A DNA stretch of 8,163 bases from Brevundimonas sp. UBA986 (GTDB lineage Bacteria; Pseudomonadota; Alphaproteobacteria; Caulobacterales; Caulobacteraceae): assembly GCA_002292165.1 (NCBI GenBank), contig DBBK01000113.1:4287-12449 (forward strand). The letters are read 5' to 3'. Shown in pieces: positions 1 to 6,958 of this stretch; position 1 is the stretch's first letter; the number at the start of each line of letters is the position of its first letter. Under the pieces are notes generated by a model. The model had not been told where the DNA came from. It saw only the letters and a program-made list of their open reading frames with translations, and made no database searches. Both the position numbers and the translations under genes were made by a program.

Positions 1-381
1 CTGGCCCAGCATCCGATCCGCTGGATCGTCGAGGACGCCCGCAAATACGTCGCGCGCGAGGTTCGGCGCGGGGCCAGATATCAGGGCATCATCCTCGACC
101 CGCCCAAATACGGACGCGGGCCGACCGGCGAGGTCTGGCGGTTGTTCGAGGACCTGCCGGCGCTTTTGAAGGACTGCGCCGCCCTTCTGGCCGACGACGC
201 CTCCTTCCTGCTCCTCAACGCCTATGCGGCGCGGGTCTCGGGCCTGTCGCTGGCCCATCTGATGGCCGAGGCGACCCATGACCGGGGTGGCCGCATCGAC
301 TGGGGCGAACTGGCCCTGTCCGAAGACGGACCCGAGGCCCGCGCCATCGGCCTGAGCTTCTTCGCGCGGTGGTCCGCATGA
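1..381 (+). CDS. Class I SAM-dependent methyltransferase, C-terminal part (5' end outside window)
   Basis: The reading frame is open from the first base to the TGA at 379-381, giving the last 126 residues of a protein. The segment ILDPPKYGRG (residues about 36-45 of the visible part) is the DPPK/DPPxY-type motif IV of RlmI/COG1092-like RNA methyltransferases, where it lines the target-base and SAM pocket. The earlier stretch WIVEDARKYV fits the strand and acidic residue that contact the adenine of SAM. The rest (LLLNAYAARVSG, then a short Gly- and Glu-rich tail ending FFARWSA) matches the usual final strands of the Rossmann-like fold. The likely role is methylation of a base in rRNA or another RNA by a soluble cytoplasmic enzyme; the exact target cannot be read here. 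The stop codon overlaps the start of the next RNA methyltransferase gene, which supports an RNA-modification role and translational coupling. The family is fairly sure, the substrate is not. Confidence 0.85.
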   Translation: MAQHPIRWIVEDARKYVAREVRRGARYQGIILDPPKYGRGPTGEVWRLFEDLPALLKDCAALLADDASFLLLNAYAARVSGLSLAHLMAEATHDRGGRIDWGELALSEDGPEARAIGLSFFARWSA

Positions 382-1187
382 CCGACATGCCAGAACACGA
401 CGGGCGCCTGATCACCTCCCTGACCAACGACACGGTCAAGGCCGTGCGCGCCCTGAACATGCGCAAGGAACGCGAGGCCACGGGCCGTTTTCTGGCCGAA
501 GGGCTGAAGTTCATCGGCGAGGCCCTGGATCAGGGCCGGGCGCCGACGATGCTGCTGGTCGGGATGGAGGCGCGGCCCCACCCCCTGCTGGACCGGGCGA
601 AGGAAGCGACGCGCAAGGCCGGCGGCGAGATCGTCGTCGTCACCCACCCGATCCTCGAGAAGATCAGCCGTCGCGAGAACCCGCAGACAGTGCTGGCCGT
701 GTTCGAACAGGCCTATACGCCCCTGTCGGCCCTGAAGCCCGAGACGGCGCCCTGCTGGGTGGCGCTGGAGCAGGTGCGTGATCCGGGCAACCTCGGCACC
801 ATCATCCGCACGGCGGATGCGGCCGGCTGCGGCGGGGTCATCCTGATCGGCGACTGCGTCGATCCTTTCTCCGTCGAGGCGGTTCGGGCGACCATGGGCT
901 CGGTCTTCGCCGTCAGCATTTCCAAGGCCACGCCCGCCGAGTTTCTGGCCTGGCGGGAAAGCTGGCCCGGGAGCGTGGTCGGCACCCGTCTGGATGCCAC
1001 CCACGGCTATCGCGACGCCGACTACGCCAAACCGACCCTGGTCCTGATGGGCAATGAGCAGGCGGGCCTGACCGATGCGCTGGCCGCCGCCTGCGACGTC
1101 AACGTCAAGATCCCCATGCGCGGCCGGGCCGACAGCCTGAACCTCGCCATCGCGACCGGGGTGATGGTCTATGCGGTGACCGACTAG
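378..1187 (+). CDS. SpoU/TrmH-family RNA 2'-O-ribose methyltransferase
   Basis: This 269-residue protein has the full SpoU (SPOUT) layout. An N-terminal substrate-binding-like domain (about residues 10-110, including RFLAEGLKFIGEAL) is followed by the catalytic trefoil-knot domain. Motif 1 is QVRDPGNLGTIIRTA (132-146, with the conserved Asn138 and Arg144), motif 2 is LMGNEQAGL (223-231) and motif 3 is IPMRGRADSLNLAIA (245-259, with the Ser-Leu-Asn core). Such enzymes transfer methyl from SAM to a ribose 2'-OH of rRNA or tRNA, usually as dimers. The overall form resembles RlmB/TsnR-type rRNA enzymes, but the target nucleotide cannot be assigned. I chose ATG 378 because it forms an ATGA overlap with the upstream stop; a GTG at 369 would add only three residues. 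No strong Shine-Dalgarno is seen, consistent with coupling to the upstream gene. The gene ends three bases from the convergent transporter gene. Confidence 0.93.
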   Translation: MTDMPEHDGRLITSLTNDTVKAVRALNMRKEREATGRFLAEGLKFIGEALDQGRAPTMLLVGMEARPHPLLDRAKEATRKAGGEIVVVTHPILEKISRRENPQTVLAVFEQAYTPLSALKPETAPCWVALEQVRDPGNLGTIIRTADAAGCGGVILIGDCVDPFSVEAVRATMGSVFAVSISKATPAEFLAWRESWPGSVVGTRLDATHGYRDADYAKPTLVLMGNEQAGLTDALAAACDVNVKIPMRGRADSLNLAIATGVMVYAVTD

Positions 1188-1196
1188 AACCTAGTC
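1182..1196. repeat. Perfect 6-bp inverted repeat spanning two convergent stop codons
   Basis: The sequence GACTAG-AAC-CTAGTC places each of two convergent TAG stop codons inside one arm. It arises because both proteins end in Asp (GAC) followed by TAG, with only three bases between them. A hairpin with 6-bp arms and a 3-base loop is short, not GC-rich and lacks a U-tract, so I do not call it an intrinsic terminator. Confidence 0.6.
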
Positions 1197-2477
1197 CTCG
1201 ACCTTCAGCCGGGTCATGCCGAACAGGGCGAGGATGGTGACGATGGCCGTGACGGTCAGGTACCAGCCGACCGACGGCAGGCCCACGTGCCTGGCCAGCC
1301 AGGTCGCCGCGAACGGCGCGACCGAGGCCCCGGCGATGCCCGCCAGGTTGAAGGCCACGGACGCCCCCGTATAGCGGACCGCCGCCCGGAACGGCCGGGC
1401 CATGGCCGCGCTGAGGGGCCCGTAGGTCGCCCCCATCAGGGCGAACCCCAGCGAGAAGAAGATCAGCAGCCCGGCCAGCCCGCCCTTGAACAGGGGCGCG
1501 ATCAGCAGGCCGAAGACCGCGATGCCGATGGAAGCGGCCATCAGCACGTTCAGCTGACCCCATTTGTCGGCGGCCAGGGCCGCGATGGGGATGAAGGCCC
1601 CGAAGAAGAGCACCCCGATCAGCTGGATCGGCAGGATGTCGGCGCGGGTGAAGCCCATGGCCGTGGTCGCCCAGCCCAGGGCGAAGACCGTCATCAGATA
1701 GAAGAGCAGGAAGGTCGTCGTCGCCCCCAGCGTCCCCAGCAGCAGCGCGCCCTTGTAGCGGGCCAGCAGGGCGAGGATCGGCGCCTTGACCCGTTCACGC
1801 TTCTCGATGACGCGGCTGAACTCGGGCGTCTCGGTGATCTTCAGCCGCACCCACAGGCCGACGAAGACCAGCACCGAACTGGCGATGAAGGGCGTGCGCC
1901 AACCCCAATGCAGGAAGGTCTCGTCGCTCATCACCGACGTCAGGATGATGAAGGCGCCGGTCGACAGGATGAAGCCGATGGGCGCGCCCAGCTGGGGGAA
2001 CATGCCGAACCAGGCCTTGCGGCCCGGAGGCGCGTTCTCGGTGGCCAGAAGCACGGCGCCGCCCCACTCCCCGCCCAGACCCAGGCCCTGACCGAAGCGG
2101 CACAGGGCCAGCAGCAGGGGCGCCAGAATGCCGACCTGGCCATAGGTCGGCAGCAGGCCGATGGCGATGGTCGACAGCCCCATGGTCATCAGGGCCGCCA
2201 CCAGCGTCGCCTTGCGGCCCACCCGGTCGCCGAAATGACCGAAGATCACGGCGCCGATCGGCCGGGCGAAGAAGGCCAGGGCAAAGGTGGCGAAGGACTG
2301 CAGCAGGGCCGAGGTCGGATCGCCGCCCGGGAAGAACAGCTTGGGGAAGACCAGAACGGCGGCGGCCGCATAGATGTAGAAGTCGAAGAACTCGATGGTC
2401 GTGCCGATCAGGCTGGCGAACAGCACGCGGCGCGTCGAGGCCGGGCTGGGCGCGATCAGCAGGTTGGCGTCGGTCAC
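1191..2477 (-). CDS. MFS transporter, metabolite:H+ symporter (MHS) type
   Basis: This 428-residue inner-membrane protein has about twelve hydrophobic segments. The MHS opening LIGTTIEFFDFYIYA (23-37) is followed by the MFS motif A loop GHFGDRVGRK (80-89) between helices 2 and 3. Next come RFGQGLGLGGEWGG (127-140), GWRTPF (192-197), a cytoplasmic ETPEF (216-220) and the late VRYTGASVAFNLAG segment (367-380). These are hallmarks of the ProP/ShiA/KgtP group, which import small organic acids, shikimate-like compounds or osmolytes with protons; the substrate cannot be predicted. The GTG start at 2477 is preferred because GAGGAA lies six bases before it and the protein then begins in the usual place. 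An ATG at 2507 would add ten residues and an open frame reaches 2594. The gene follows the SBF-like carrier by 55 bases on the same strand, so co-transcription is likely. Its stop is three bases from the convergent methyltransferase stop. Confidence 0.92.
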   Translation of the reverse strand: MTDANLLIAPSPASTRRVLFASLIGTTIEFFDFYIYAAAAVLVFPKLFFPGGDPTSALLQSFATFALAFFARPIGAVIFGHFGDRVGRKATLVAALMTMGLSTIAIGLLPTYGQVGILAPLLLALCRFGQGLGLGGEWGGAVLLATENAPPGRKAWFGMFPQLGAPIGFILSTGAFIILTSVMSDETFLHWGWRTPFIASSVLVFVGLWVRLKITETPEFSRVIEKRERVKAPILALLARYKGALLLGTLGATTTFLLFYLMTVFALGWATTAMGFTRADILPIQLIGVLFFGAFIPIAALAADKWGQLNVLMAASIGIAVFGLLIAPLFKGGLAGLLIFFSLGFALMGATYGPLSAAMARPFRAAVRYTGASVAFNLAGIAGASVAPFAATWLARHVGLPSVGWYLTVTAIVTILALFGMTRLKVED

Positions 2478-2483
2478 GGGCGG

Positions 2484-2489
2484 TTCCTC
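2484..2489 (-). promoter_or_regulatory. Shine-Dalgarno (GAGGAA) of the MFS gene
   Basis: On the minus strand GAGGAA sits six bases upstream of GTG 2477. It lies inside the coding frame of the longer alternatives (ATG 2507 and beyond), so it is the main reason for choosing the shorter GTG start. Confidence 0.55.
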
Positions 2490-2532
2490 AAGTCTTCTTT
2501 CGACCATGGGATGCGCGGGGGCGCCGGTCAGG

Positions 2533-3537
2533 TCAAGCGCGAAGCTCTGCCGTTGCCGCGTCCGGCACGGGTTCCGCTTCGGGCCGCTCGGCATAGCGGC
2601 GGGCCAGGACCGCGCAGACGAACAGCTGGATCTGGTGGAACAGCATCAGCGGCAGAACGATCAGGCTGACGGCATGGCCCGGGAACAGGATGGCGGCCAT
2701 GGGGATGCCCGAGGCCATGCTCTTCTTGGAGCCGCAGAAGACGATGGCGATCTCGTCTTCCTTCGAGAAGCCCAGCCTCCGGCTCGCGACGGTCGTCGCC
2801 ACCATCACAAGGCCGAGGACGAGGATGTTCAGGCCGATGACCAGGGCCAGATCGGTCAGGTCCAGTTGCGCCCAGACGCCCGCCACCATCCCCGCGCCGA
2901 ACGCGCCGTAGACGACCAGCAGGATCGAGCCGCGATCCACATAGCCTGCCAGCTTGGCGTGACGGGTCAAAAGGCCGCCGATCAGCGGTCGCGCCGCCTG
3001 ACCCAGGGCGAAGGGCAGAAGGATCTGAAGGGCGATGTCCTCCACCGCCTTCAGGGAAATCCCGCCGCCCGAGCCCGGCATCAGCGTGGCCACGAGGATC
3101 GGCGTGATCAGCACGCCCAGCAGATTGGACACCGAGGCGCTGCACAGGGCCGCCGGGACATTGCCCCGGGCGATGGAGGTGAAGGCGATCGACGACTGGA
3201 CCGTGGACGGCAGCAGGGTCAGATACAGCATGCCCATGGCGATCTCGGGCGCCAGCCAGCGACCGAAGACGGCGTTGACGCCCAGGCCGATCAGGGGAAA
3301 CAACACGAAGGTCGAGACGAACACTGTTGATTGCAGCCGCCAGTGCGACAGGCCCGCCCAGATCGCCGCCGGCGACAGCCGCGCCCCGTACAGGAAGAAC
3401 AGCAGGGCCACCGCCGCCGTGGTCACCCACTCCGCCACGACCGCCCCCTGCCCCCGCGCCGGCAGGACGGCGGCGATGGCCACCGTCGCGATCAACATCA
3501 GCAGATAGGGGTCGATCAGGCGGCGCAGACTGGACAT
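2533..3537 (-). CDS. SBF-like carrier, bile acid:sodium symporter superfamily
   Basis: This 334-residue integral inner-membrane protein has about nine to ten hydrophobic helices. Two conserved regions identify the SBF-like (PF13593-type) branch of the bile acid:sodium symporter superfamily. One is LPSTVQSSIAFTSIARGN (109-126), continuing through a SASVSNLLG stretch; the other is FCGSKKSMASGIPMA (268-282), in the crossover region near the substrate and ion site. Family members use an ion gradient to move organic anions or are implicated in ion homeostasis; bacterial SBF-like substrates are mostly unknown, so none is assigned. I chose ATG 3537 because it starts at the typical MSSLRRLIDPY edge. 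A GTG at 3570 would add eleven hydrophilic residues. GGAGG lies 14 bases before ATG 3537, which is rather far, so the start is not settled. It is the first gene of a probable two-gene transporter operon with the MFS gene. The C-terminal tail (about 315-334) is acidic and Ala/Pro-rich and looks disordered. Confidence 0.9.
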   Translation of the reverse strand: MSSLRRLIDPYLLMLIATVAIAAVLPARGQGAVVAEWVTTAAVALLFFLYGARLSPAAIWAGLSHWRLQSTVFVSTFVLFPLIGLGVNAVFGRWLAPEIAMGMLYLTLLPSTVQSSIAFTSIARGNVPAALCSASVSNLLGVLITPILVATLMPGSGGGISLKAVEDIALQILLPFALGQAARPLIGGLLTRHAKLAGYVDRGSILLVVYGAFGAGMVAGVWAQLDLTDLALVIGLNILVLGLVMVATTVASRRLGFSKEDEIAIVFCGSKKSMASGIPMAAILFPGHAVSLIVLPLMLFHQIQLFVCAVLARRYAERPEAEPVPDAATAELRA

Positions 3538-3592
3538 GCTCAGGCTTTGGGCCTCCGCGCCGCGATGCACAACCGCCTGGGGGACGGGATGG

Positions 3593-3609
3593 CGTCACGA
3601 ACGGTGACG
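3593..3609. promoter_or_regulatory. Interrupted palindrome, possible operator between divergent genes
   Basis: CGTCAC-GAACG-GTGACG is a perfect 6-bp inverted repeat with a 5-base centre. It lies 55 bases before the SBF-like carrier start and 56 bases before the start of the secreted protein, close to the middle of the only gap between the two divergent genes. Size and position fit a dimeric regulator site that could act on either gene, but no regulator is encoded in the window. A 6-bp repeat also arises by chance in GC-rich DNA. The rest of 3538-3665 holds a CCCTAGGG palindrome at 3633-3640 and no convincing -35/-10 pair. Confidence 0.3.
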
Positions 3610-3665
3610 GCTTACGCGCACAGGGCGCCTCTCCCTAGGGTGGCGGCGTTCTTTGGGGGTGTGGA

Positions 3666-4403
3666 ATGCTTGAGTTGGGTCTGGTCGCGACGGCGGCGTT
3701 TGGGCTTACCGCCGCGCAGGCTGATGACGGCTGGGACGTCGCGGCCGATCCGGCGCGGAATCTGGTCGCGGCGGGAGCCCAGTTCGGCGGAGGGGTCAGC
3801 TTCGCCGTTCAATGCCAGGCTGGGCAGCTGACCGTGGCGCTGGGCGGGATGCCGGCGGCGGACACCACTATCCGCCGTTTCGACGTGACGCGCGGCGACG
3901 GTGCGAGCCGCCTGACGTGGTGGAACACCCATTCGGGCAGCCCGATCCTGACGTCAACCGACGTCCGGGCCGTCCGATTCCTGCGCGCGGGCGGCCCGGT
4001 CACCTTCGCCTCGGCGGCCGGAGAAGCCCGTCCCAGCCGGATGCAGGTCGAGCTGCCTACCAATCCGGCGGGCCTTGATCAGGTCCTGACCGCCTGTGGC
4101 CAGCCGCTGGAAGATCCGCGCGACGTACTGGTTGATGTCGGCGACCTGCTGCTGGAGGGGCCACGGCTGGAAATTCACGGCGATATCTCCGGACACGCGC
4201 AGGTGCGGGTCGAGGTGAGCTGCATCATCCGGGACAGCAAGCTCGCGGACTGCCAGTCCGATCACGAAACTCCCGCTGCGCCAACGGTCGGGCGCGAGAC
4301 CGCCCGTCATGCAAACGGGTATCGTGTGAAGGTCAGCGATCCCGTCGCGGCCGAGGGGCGTATCGTCGAGGTGGTCATCACCAGCGCCCGGGTCCGGCGT
4401 TGA
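3666..4403 (+). CDS. Exported protein of unknown function with TonB C-terminal-like domain
   Basis: This 245-residue protein is not recognised with certainty. Residues 1-19 form a short hydrophobic signal-like segment ending AQA before DDGW, a plausible signal peptidase I site, although the n-region carries no Lys or Arg. The N-terminal region (about 20-150) has two cysteines, Cys50 and Cys144, and alternating strand-like segments. The C-terminal part, from about 175, has VRVEVSCIIRDSKLADC (180-196) followed by ETP, TARHANGYRV and a final hydrophobic strand. That order of features is typical of TonB/TonB_C-like domains (a strand with Cys, a Gly/Asp turn, an LxDC strand, then ExP). Here the usual glycine is an aspartate and the Phe-Gly turn is absent. 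Such proteins would act in the periplasm, with Cys186-Cys196 a likely disulfide. ATG 3666 is the only start after the in-frame TAG at 3636. The Shine-Dalgarno is weak and G-rich (GGGGGTG). It is a single-gene unit converging on hrpB. Confidence 0.75.
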   Translation: MLELGLVATAAFGLTAAQADDGWDVAADPARNLVAAGAQFGGGVSFAVQCQAGQLTVALGGMPAADTTIRRFDVTRGDGASRLTWWNTHSGSPILTSTDVRAVRFLRAGGPVTFASAAGEARPSRMQVELPTNPAGLDQVLTACGQPLEDPRDVLVDVGDLLLEGPRLEIHGDISGHAQVRVEVSCIIRDSKLADCQSDHETPAAPTVGRETARHANGYRVKVSDPVAAEGRIVEVVITSARVRR

Positions 4404-4413
4404 GTCCGCCCCC

Positions 4414-6846
4414 TCACGTCCCCCTTGGCTTGGCCCGGCTGGTGGCCTCGGCGTTGGCGGGGTCTTCGGGCCAGGGGTGGCGGGGGTAGCGGCCGCGCAT
4501 CTCGGCGCGCACGGCGGCCCAGCTGCCGGCCCAGAAGCCGGGCAGGTCCTTGGTCATCTGGACCGGGCGACGTGCGGGCGACAGCAGGGCCAGGGTCAGG
4601 GGCACGCCCGCCTTGCCGCCGACGGTCGGATGGGTCTTCAGGCCGAACAGCTCCTGCACCCGGATATCGACGCGGGGCCCGCCTTCCGCCGCATAGTCGA
4701 TGGCAGCCGAGCCGAGGGGCGTGACCAGACGCGCGGGCGCCAGATCGTCAAGCGCCCTCTGCCGATCCCACGGAATGAGCGTGCGTATGCCCTGCTCCAG
4801 CGCCCCGTCGGAGATCGCCTCCAGCGACTGGACGCCGTCCAGAAGGGGCCAAAGCCAGGTCTCGCGCTCGGCCAGCAGCCCGGCCTCGCTCGTGTCGGGC
4901 CAACCCTCTTCCAGCCCGCCGAGCCAGCGCAGCCGCGCGCGCAGATCCGAGGCGCGTTCGCCCCATTTCAGGTCGCGCAGGCCGTCGCGTTCGACCTCGG
5001 CTTTCAGGGCGGCGGTGATGGCCGCGCGGTCGGGCGCGCCGATGATCTTCTCGTCGACGACGATGGCGCCCAGCCGCCGGATGCGGCGCATGACCATCCG
5101 GCCCGAGGGCTCGCGCGTCAGCCGGTCCTCGACCGTGACCTGATCCTCCAGCGCCGCCGGATCGACGGGCGCGGCCAGTCGGATGCGGTCCCGGGCGTCT
5201 CCGCCGCCGACTTCCGCCACCGCCAGCCATGTCTCCCTCGTCAGGGGATCGGTCGGATCGAGGAAGGCGCCGCGTCCTGAGGCCAGCAGCACCTCGCCCG
5301 GCTTGCCGCGCGCTTTCGCAATCCGTTCGGGGAAGGCGGCGGCCAGCAGGGTTCCGACATCCGCGTCCCCGCCCCTGCCCGCGCCTTTCGAAGCCGCCCG
5401 GCTCCAGCGTTCGGCCAGCTTCATGGCGTCGCGGGCGCGGGGGGAGCGGTCGCGGTCCAGCCCGCGCAGCCGCTCGCGGATGTCGACCTCGTTTCCGCCG
5501 AGCCCGGGCTCGGACAACACCGCCGCCATCCGGGCGCCCAGCATGGCCTCGCCGGCGTCGGCGGCGACGGCGGCCAGATGGCCGAGGCGGGGCGTCAGGG
5601 GGATGCCGATCAGTCTCTGGCCGTGGTCGGTCAGGGCGCCGGTCGCGTCCAGCGCCCCCAGCCGGGTCAGGACGTTCCGCGCCTCGGCGAAGGCGCCGGC
5701 GGGCGGCGGGTCCAGCAGAGCCAGCCCCTCGGCCGACCGCGCGCCCCAGCGGGCGAGATCGAGCGCGAAGGCGGTCAGGTCGGCCTCGAGGATCTCCGGC
5801 CTCTGGTGCTGGACCAGACCGCGCGTCTGTTCCTCGTCCCACAGGCGGTAGCAGACGCCGGGCTCGACCCGCCCCGCCCGGCCCCGGCGCTGCTCGGCCG
5901 AGGAGCGGCTGACGCGGACGGTGACCAGCCGGGTCAGGCCGCTGGACGGCTCGAAGCGCGGGACACGCGACAGGCCGCCGTCGATGACCACCCGGACGCC
6001 CTCGATGGTCAGGCTGGTCTCGGCGACCGAGGTGGCCAGCACGATCTTTCGGCGTCCGGGAGGCGACGGGTCCAGCGCCCGGTCCTGTTCGGCCTTGTCC
6101 AGCGCGCCGTACAGGGCGACCACATCGACCGCCGGATCGCGCACCTGCTCCTTCAGCTTCTGCAGCGTGCGGTGGATCTCGCCCTGCCCCGGCAGGAAGG
6201 CGAGGATGGAGCCGGTTTCCTCAGTCAGGGCCTGACGGCAGGCGCGGGCCACCGCCTCCTCGAACCGTTCGGCGGCGTTGCGGCCGAGATAGCGGGTCTC
6301 GACCGGGAACATCCGCCCCTGCGCCTCGACCACGGGAGCGCCGTTCAGGAGACCAGACACCCCGGCGATATCCAGCGTCGCCGACATGACCAGCAGCTTC
6401 AGGTCGGGCCGCAGCAGGGACTGGCTCTCGCGCGTCAGGGCCAGCCCGAGGTCGGCGTCGAGGCTGCGTTCGTGGAATTCGTCGAACAGGACGGCGCCGA
6501 CGCCGTCGAGACCGGGATCGTCGAGGATCATGCGGGTGAAGACGCCCTCGGTGATCACCTCGATCCGCGTCTTCGGCCCGATCCGGCTCTGCAGCCGGGT
6601 GCGATAGCCGACCGTATCGCCGGCGGATTCCTTCAGGGTCGCGGCCATTCGCTCGGCGGCGGCGCGGGCGGCCAGCCTGCGGGGCTCCAGCACCAGCACC
6701 TTGCCCTCACCCAGCCACGGCTGGTCCAGCAGGGCCAGGGGCACGACCGTCGTCTTCCCCGCCCCCGGAGGCGCGGCCAGCACGACGGCGTCCGACGCGG
6801 ACAGCGCGGTCTTCAGGTCATCGAGAACGGCGTGGATGGGAAGCAT
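4414..6846 (-). CDS. hrpB: ATP-dependent helicase HrpB (DEAH/RHA type)
   Basis: This 810-residue protein matches the usual length of HrpB (about 800-850). Tandem RecA domains carry Walker A APPGAGKTT (25-33), motif Ia LEPRRLAAR (53-61), Walker B DEFHER (122-127, the H variant of DEAH), motif III SAT (155-157), FLPGQGEI (217-224), motif V ATSVAETSLTIEG (271-283) and motif VI QRRGRAGR (319-326, with the arginine fingers). A winged-helix/HA2-like region follows (about 345-440). The HrpB-specific C-terminal domain includes SPARRPVQMTKDLPGFW (about 756-772) and YPRHPWPEDP (787-796), which separates it from HrpA. HrpB is a cytoplasmic 3'-5' nucleic-acid-dependent ATPase/helicase whose cellular role is still poorly defined. 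ATG 6846 gives the normal MLPIHAVLDDL start; an in-frame GTG at 6858 and an open frame to 6921 exist upstream, and no strong Shine-Dalgarno settles it. Its stop lies ten bases from the convergent secreted-protein stop. Confidence 0.96.
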   Translation of the reverse strand: MLPIHAVLDDLKTALSASDAVVLAAPPGAGKTTVVPLALLDQPWLGEGKVLVLEPRRLAARAAAERMAATLKESAGDTVGYRTRLQSRIGPKTRIEVITEGVFTRMILDDPGLDGVGAVLFDEFHERSLDADLGLALTRESQSLLRPDLKLLVMSATLDIAGVSGLLNGAPVVEAQGRMFPVETRYLGRNAAERFEEAVARACRQALTEETGSILAFLPGQGEIHRTLQKLKEQVRDPAVDVVALYGALDKAEQDRALDPSPPGRRKIVLATSVAETSLTIEGVRVVIDGGLSRVPRFEPSSGLTRLVTVRVSRSSAEQRRGRAGRVEPGVCYRLWDEEQTRGLVQHQRPEILEADLTAFALDLARWGARSAEGLALLDPPPAGAFAEARNVLTRLGALDATGALTDHGQRLIGIPLTPRLGHLAAVAADAGEAMLGARMAAVLSEPGLGGNEVDIRERLRGLDRDRSPRARDAMKLAERWSRAASKGAGRGGDADVGTLLAAAFPERIAKARGKPGEVLLASGRGAFLDPTDPLTRETWLAVAEVGGGDARDRIRLAAPVDPAALEDQVTVEDRLTREPSGRMVMRRIRRLGAIVVDEKIIGAPDRAAITAALKAEVERDGLRDLKWGERASDLRARLRWLGGLEEGWPDTSEAGLLAERETWLWPLLDGVQSLEAISDGALEQGIRTLIPWDRQRALDDLAPARLVTPLGSAAIDYAAEGGPRVDIRVQELFGLKTHPTVGGKAGVPLTLALLSPARRPVQMTKDLPGFWAGSWAAVRAEMRGRYPRHPWPEDPANAEATSRAKPRGT

Positions 6847-6900
6847 CGAGCGGTCCACTAGCGCAAAGCGGGCCGGGCCAAACAGGAAAAGTCGCGCTTT

Positions 6901-6918
6901 ACCGGCAACGCAGCCGGT
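6901..6918. repeat. Perfect 6-bp inverted repeat upstream of hrpB
   Basis: ACCGGC-AACGCA-GCCGGT has fully complementary arms and lies 55-72 bases upstream of the hrpB start. It could be a leader hairpin or a regulator site for hrpB. It has no adjacent U-tract on either strand, so a terminator is unlikely. Confidence 0.35.
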
Positions 6919-6958
6919 CACGAAAGCGTCGTCGCGGGTTCACCAGACTGATACCACG

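Noticed and set aside
222..1004. A 260-codon minus-strand frame across the two methyltransferase genes
   Set aside because: It runs antisense to two genes with clear catalytic motifs, is Arg/Gly/Asp-rich and shows no domain.
1287..2669. A 460-codon plus-strand open frame opposite the MFS gene
   Set aside because: It is low-complexity (Gln, Gly, Asp, Arg), crosses from the MFS gene into the SBF-like carrier gene, and has no recognisable domain. It is a shadow of the real genes.
2528..3598. A 356-codon minus-strand frame overlapping the SBF-like carrier in another frame
   Set aside because: Its translation is Gly/Arg/Pro-rich and disordered-looking, whereas the overlapping frame 2533-3537 encodes a clear multi-helix transporter with family motifs.
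4396..4410. A GGCG/CGCC hairpin at the end of the secreted-protein gene as a terminator
   Set aside because: The stem has only four pairs with a seven-base loop, and a C-rich stretch follows instead of a U-tract.
5578..6861. A 427-codon open frame on the plus strand opposite hrpB
   Set aside because: It lies wholly antisense to a helicase with all its motifs. Its translation is rich in Gly, Arg, Gln and Asp with no domain, which is what the opposite strand of a G/C-ending-codon gene gives.
6949..6957. CTGATACCA as a half-site of a known repressor operator
   Set aside because: Only one half is present, with no inverted partner nearby, so no regulator can be supported.
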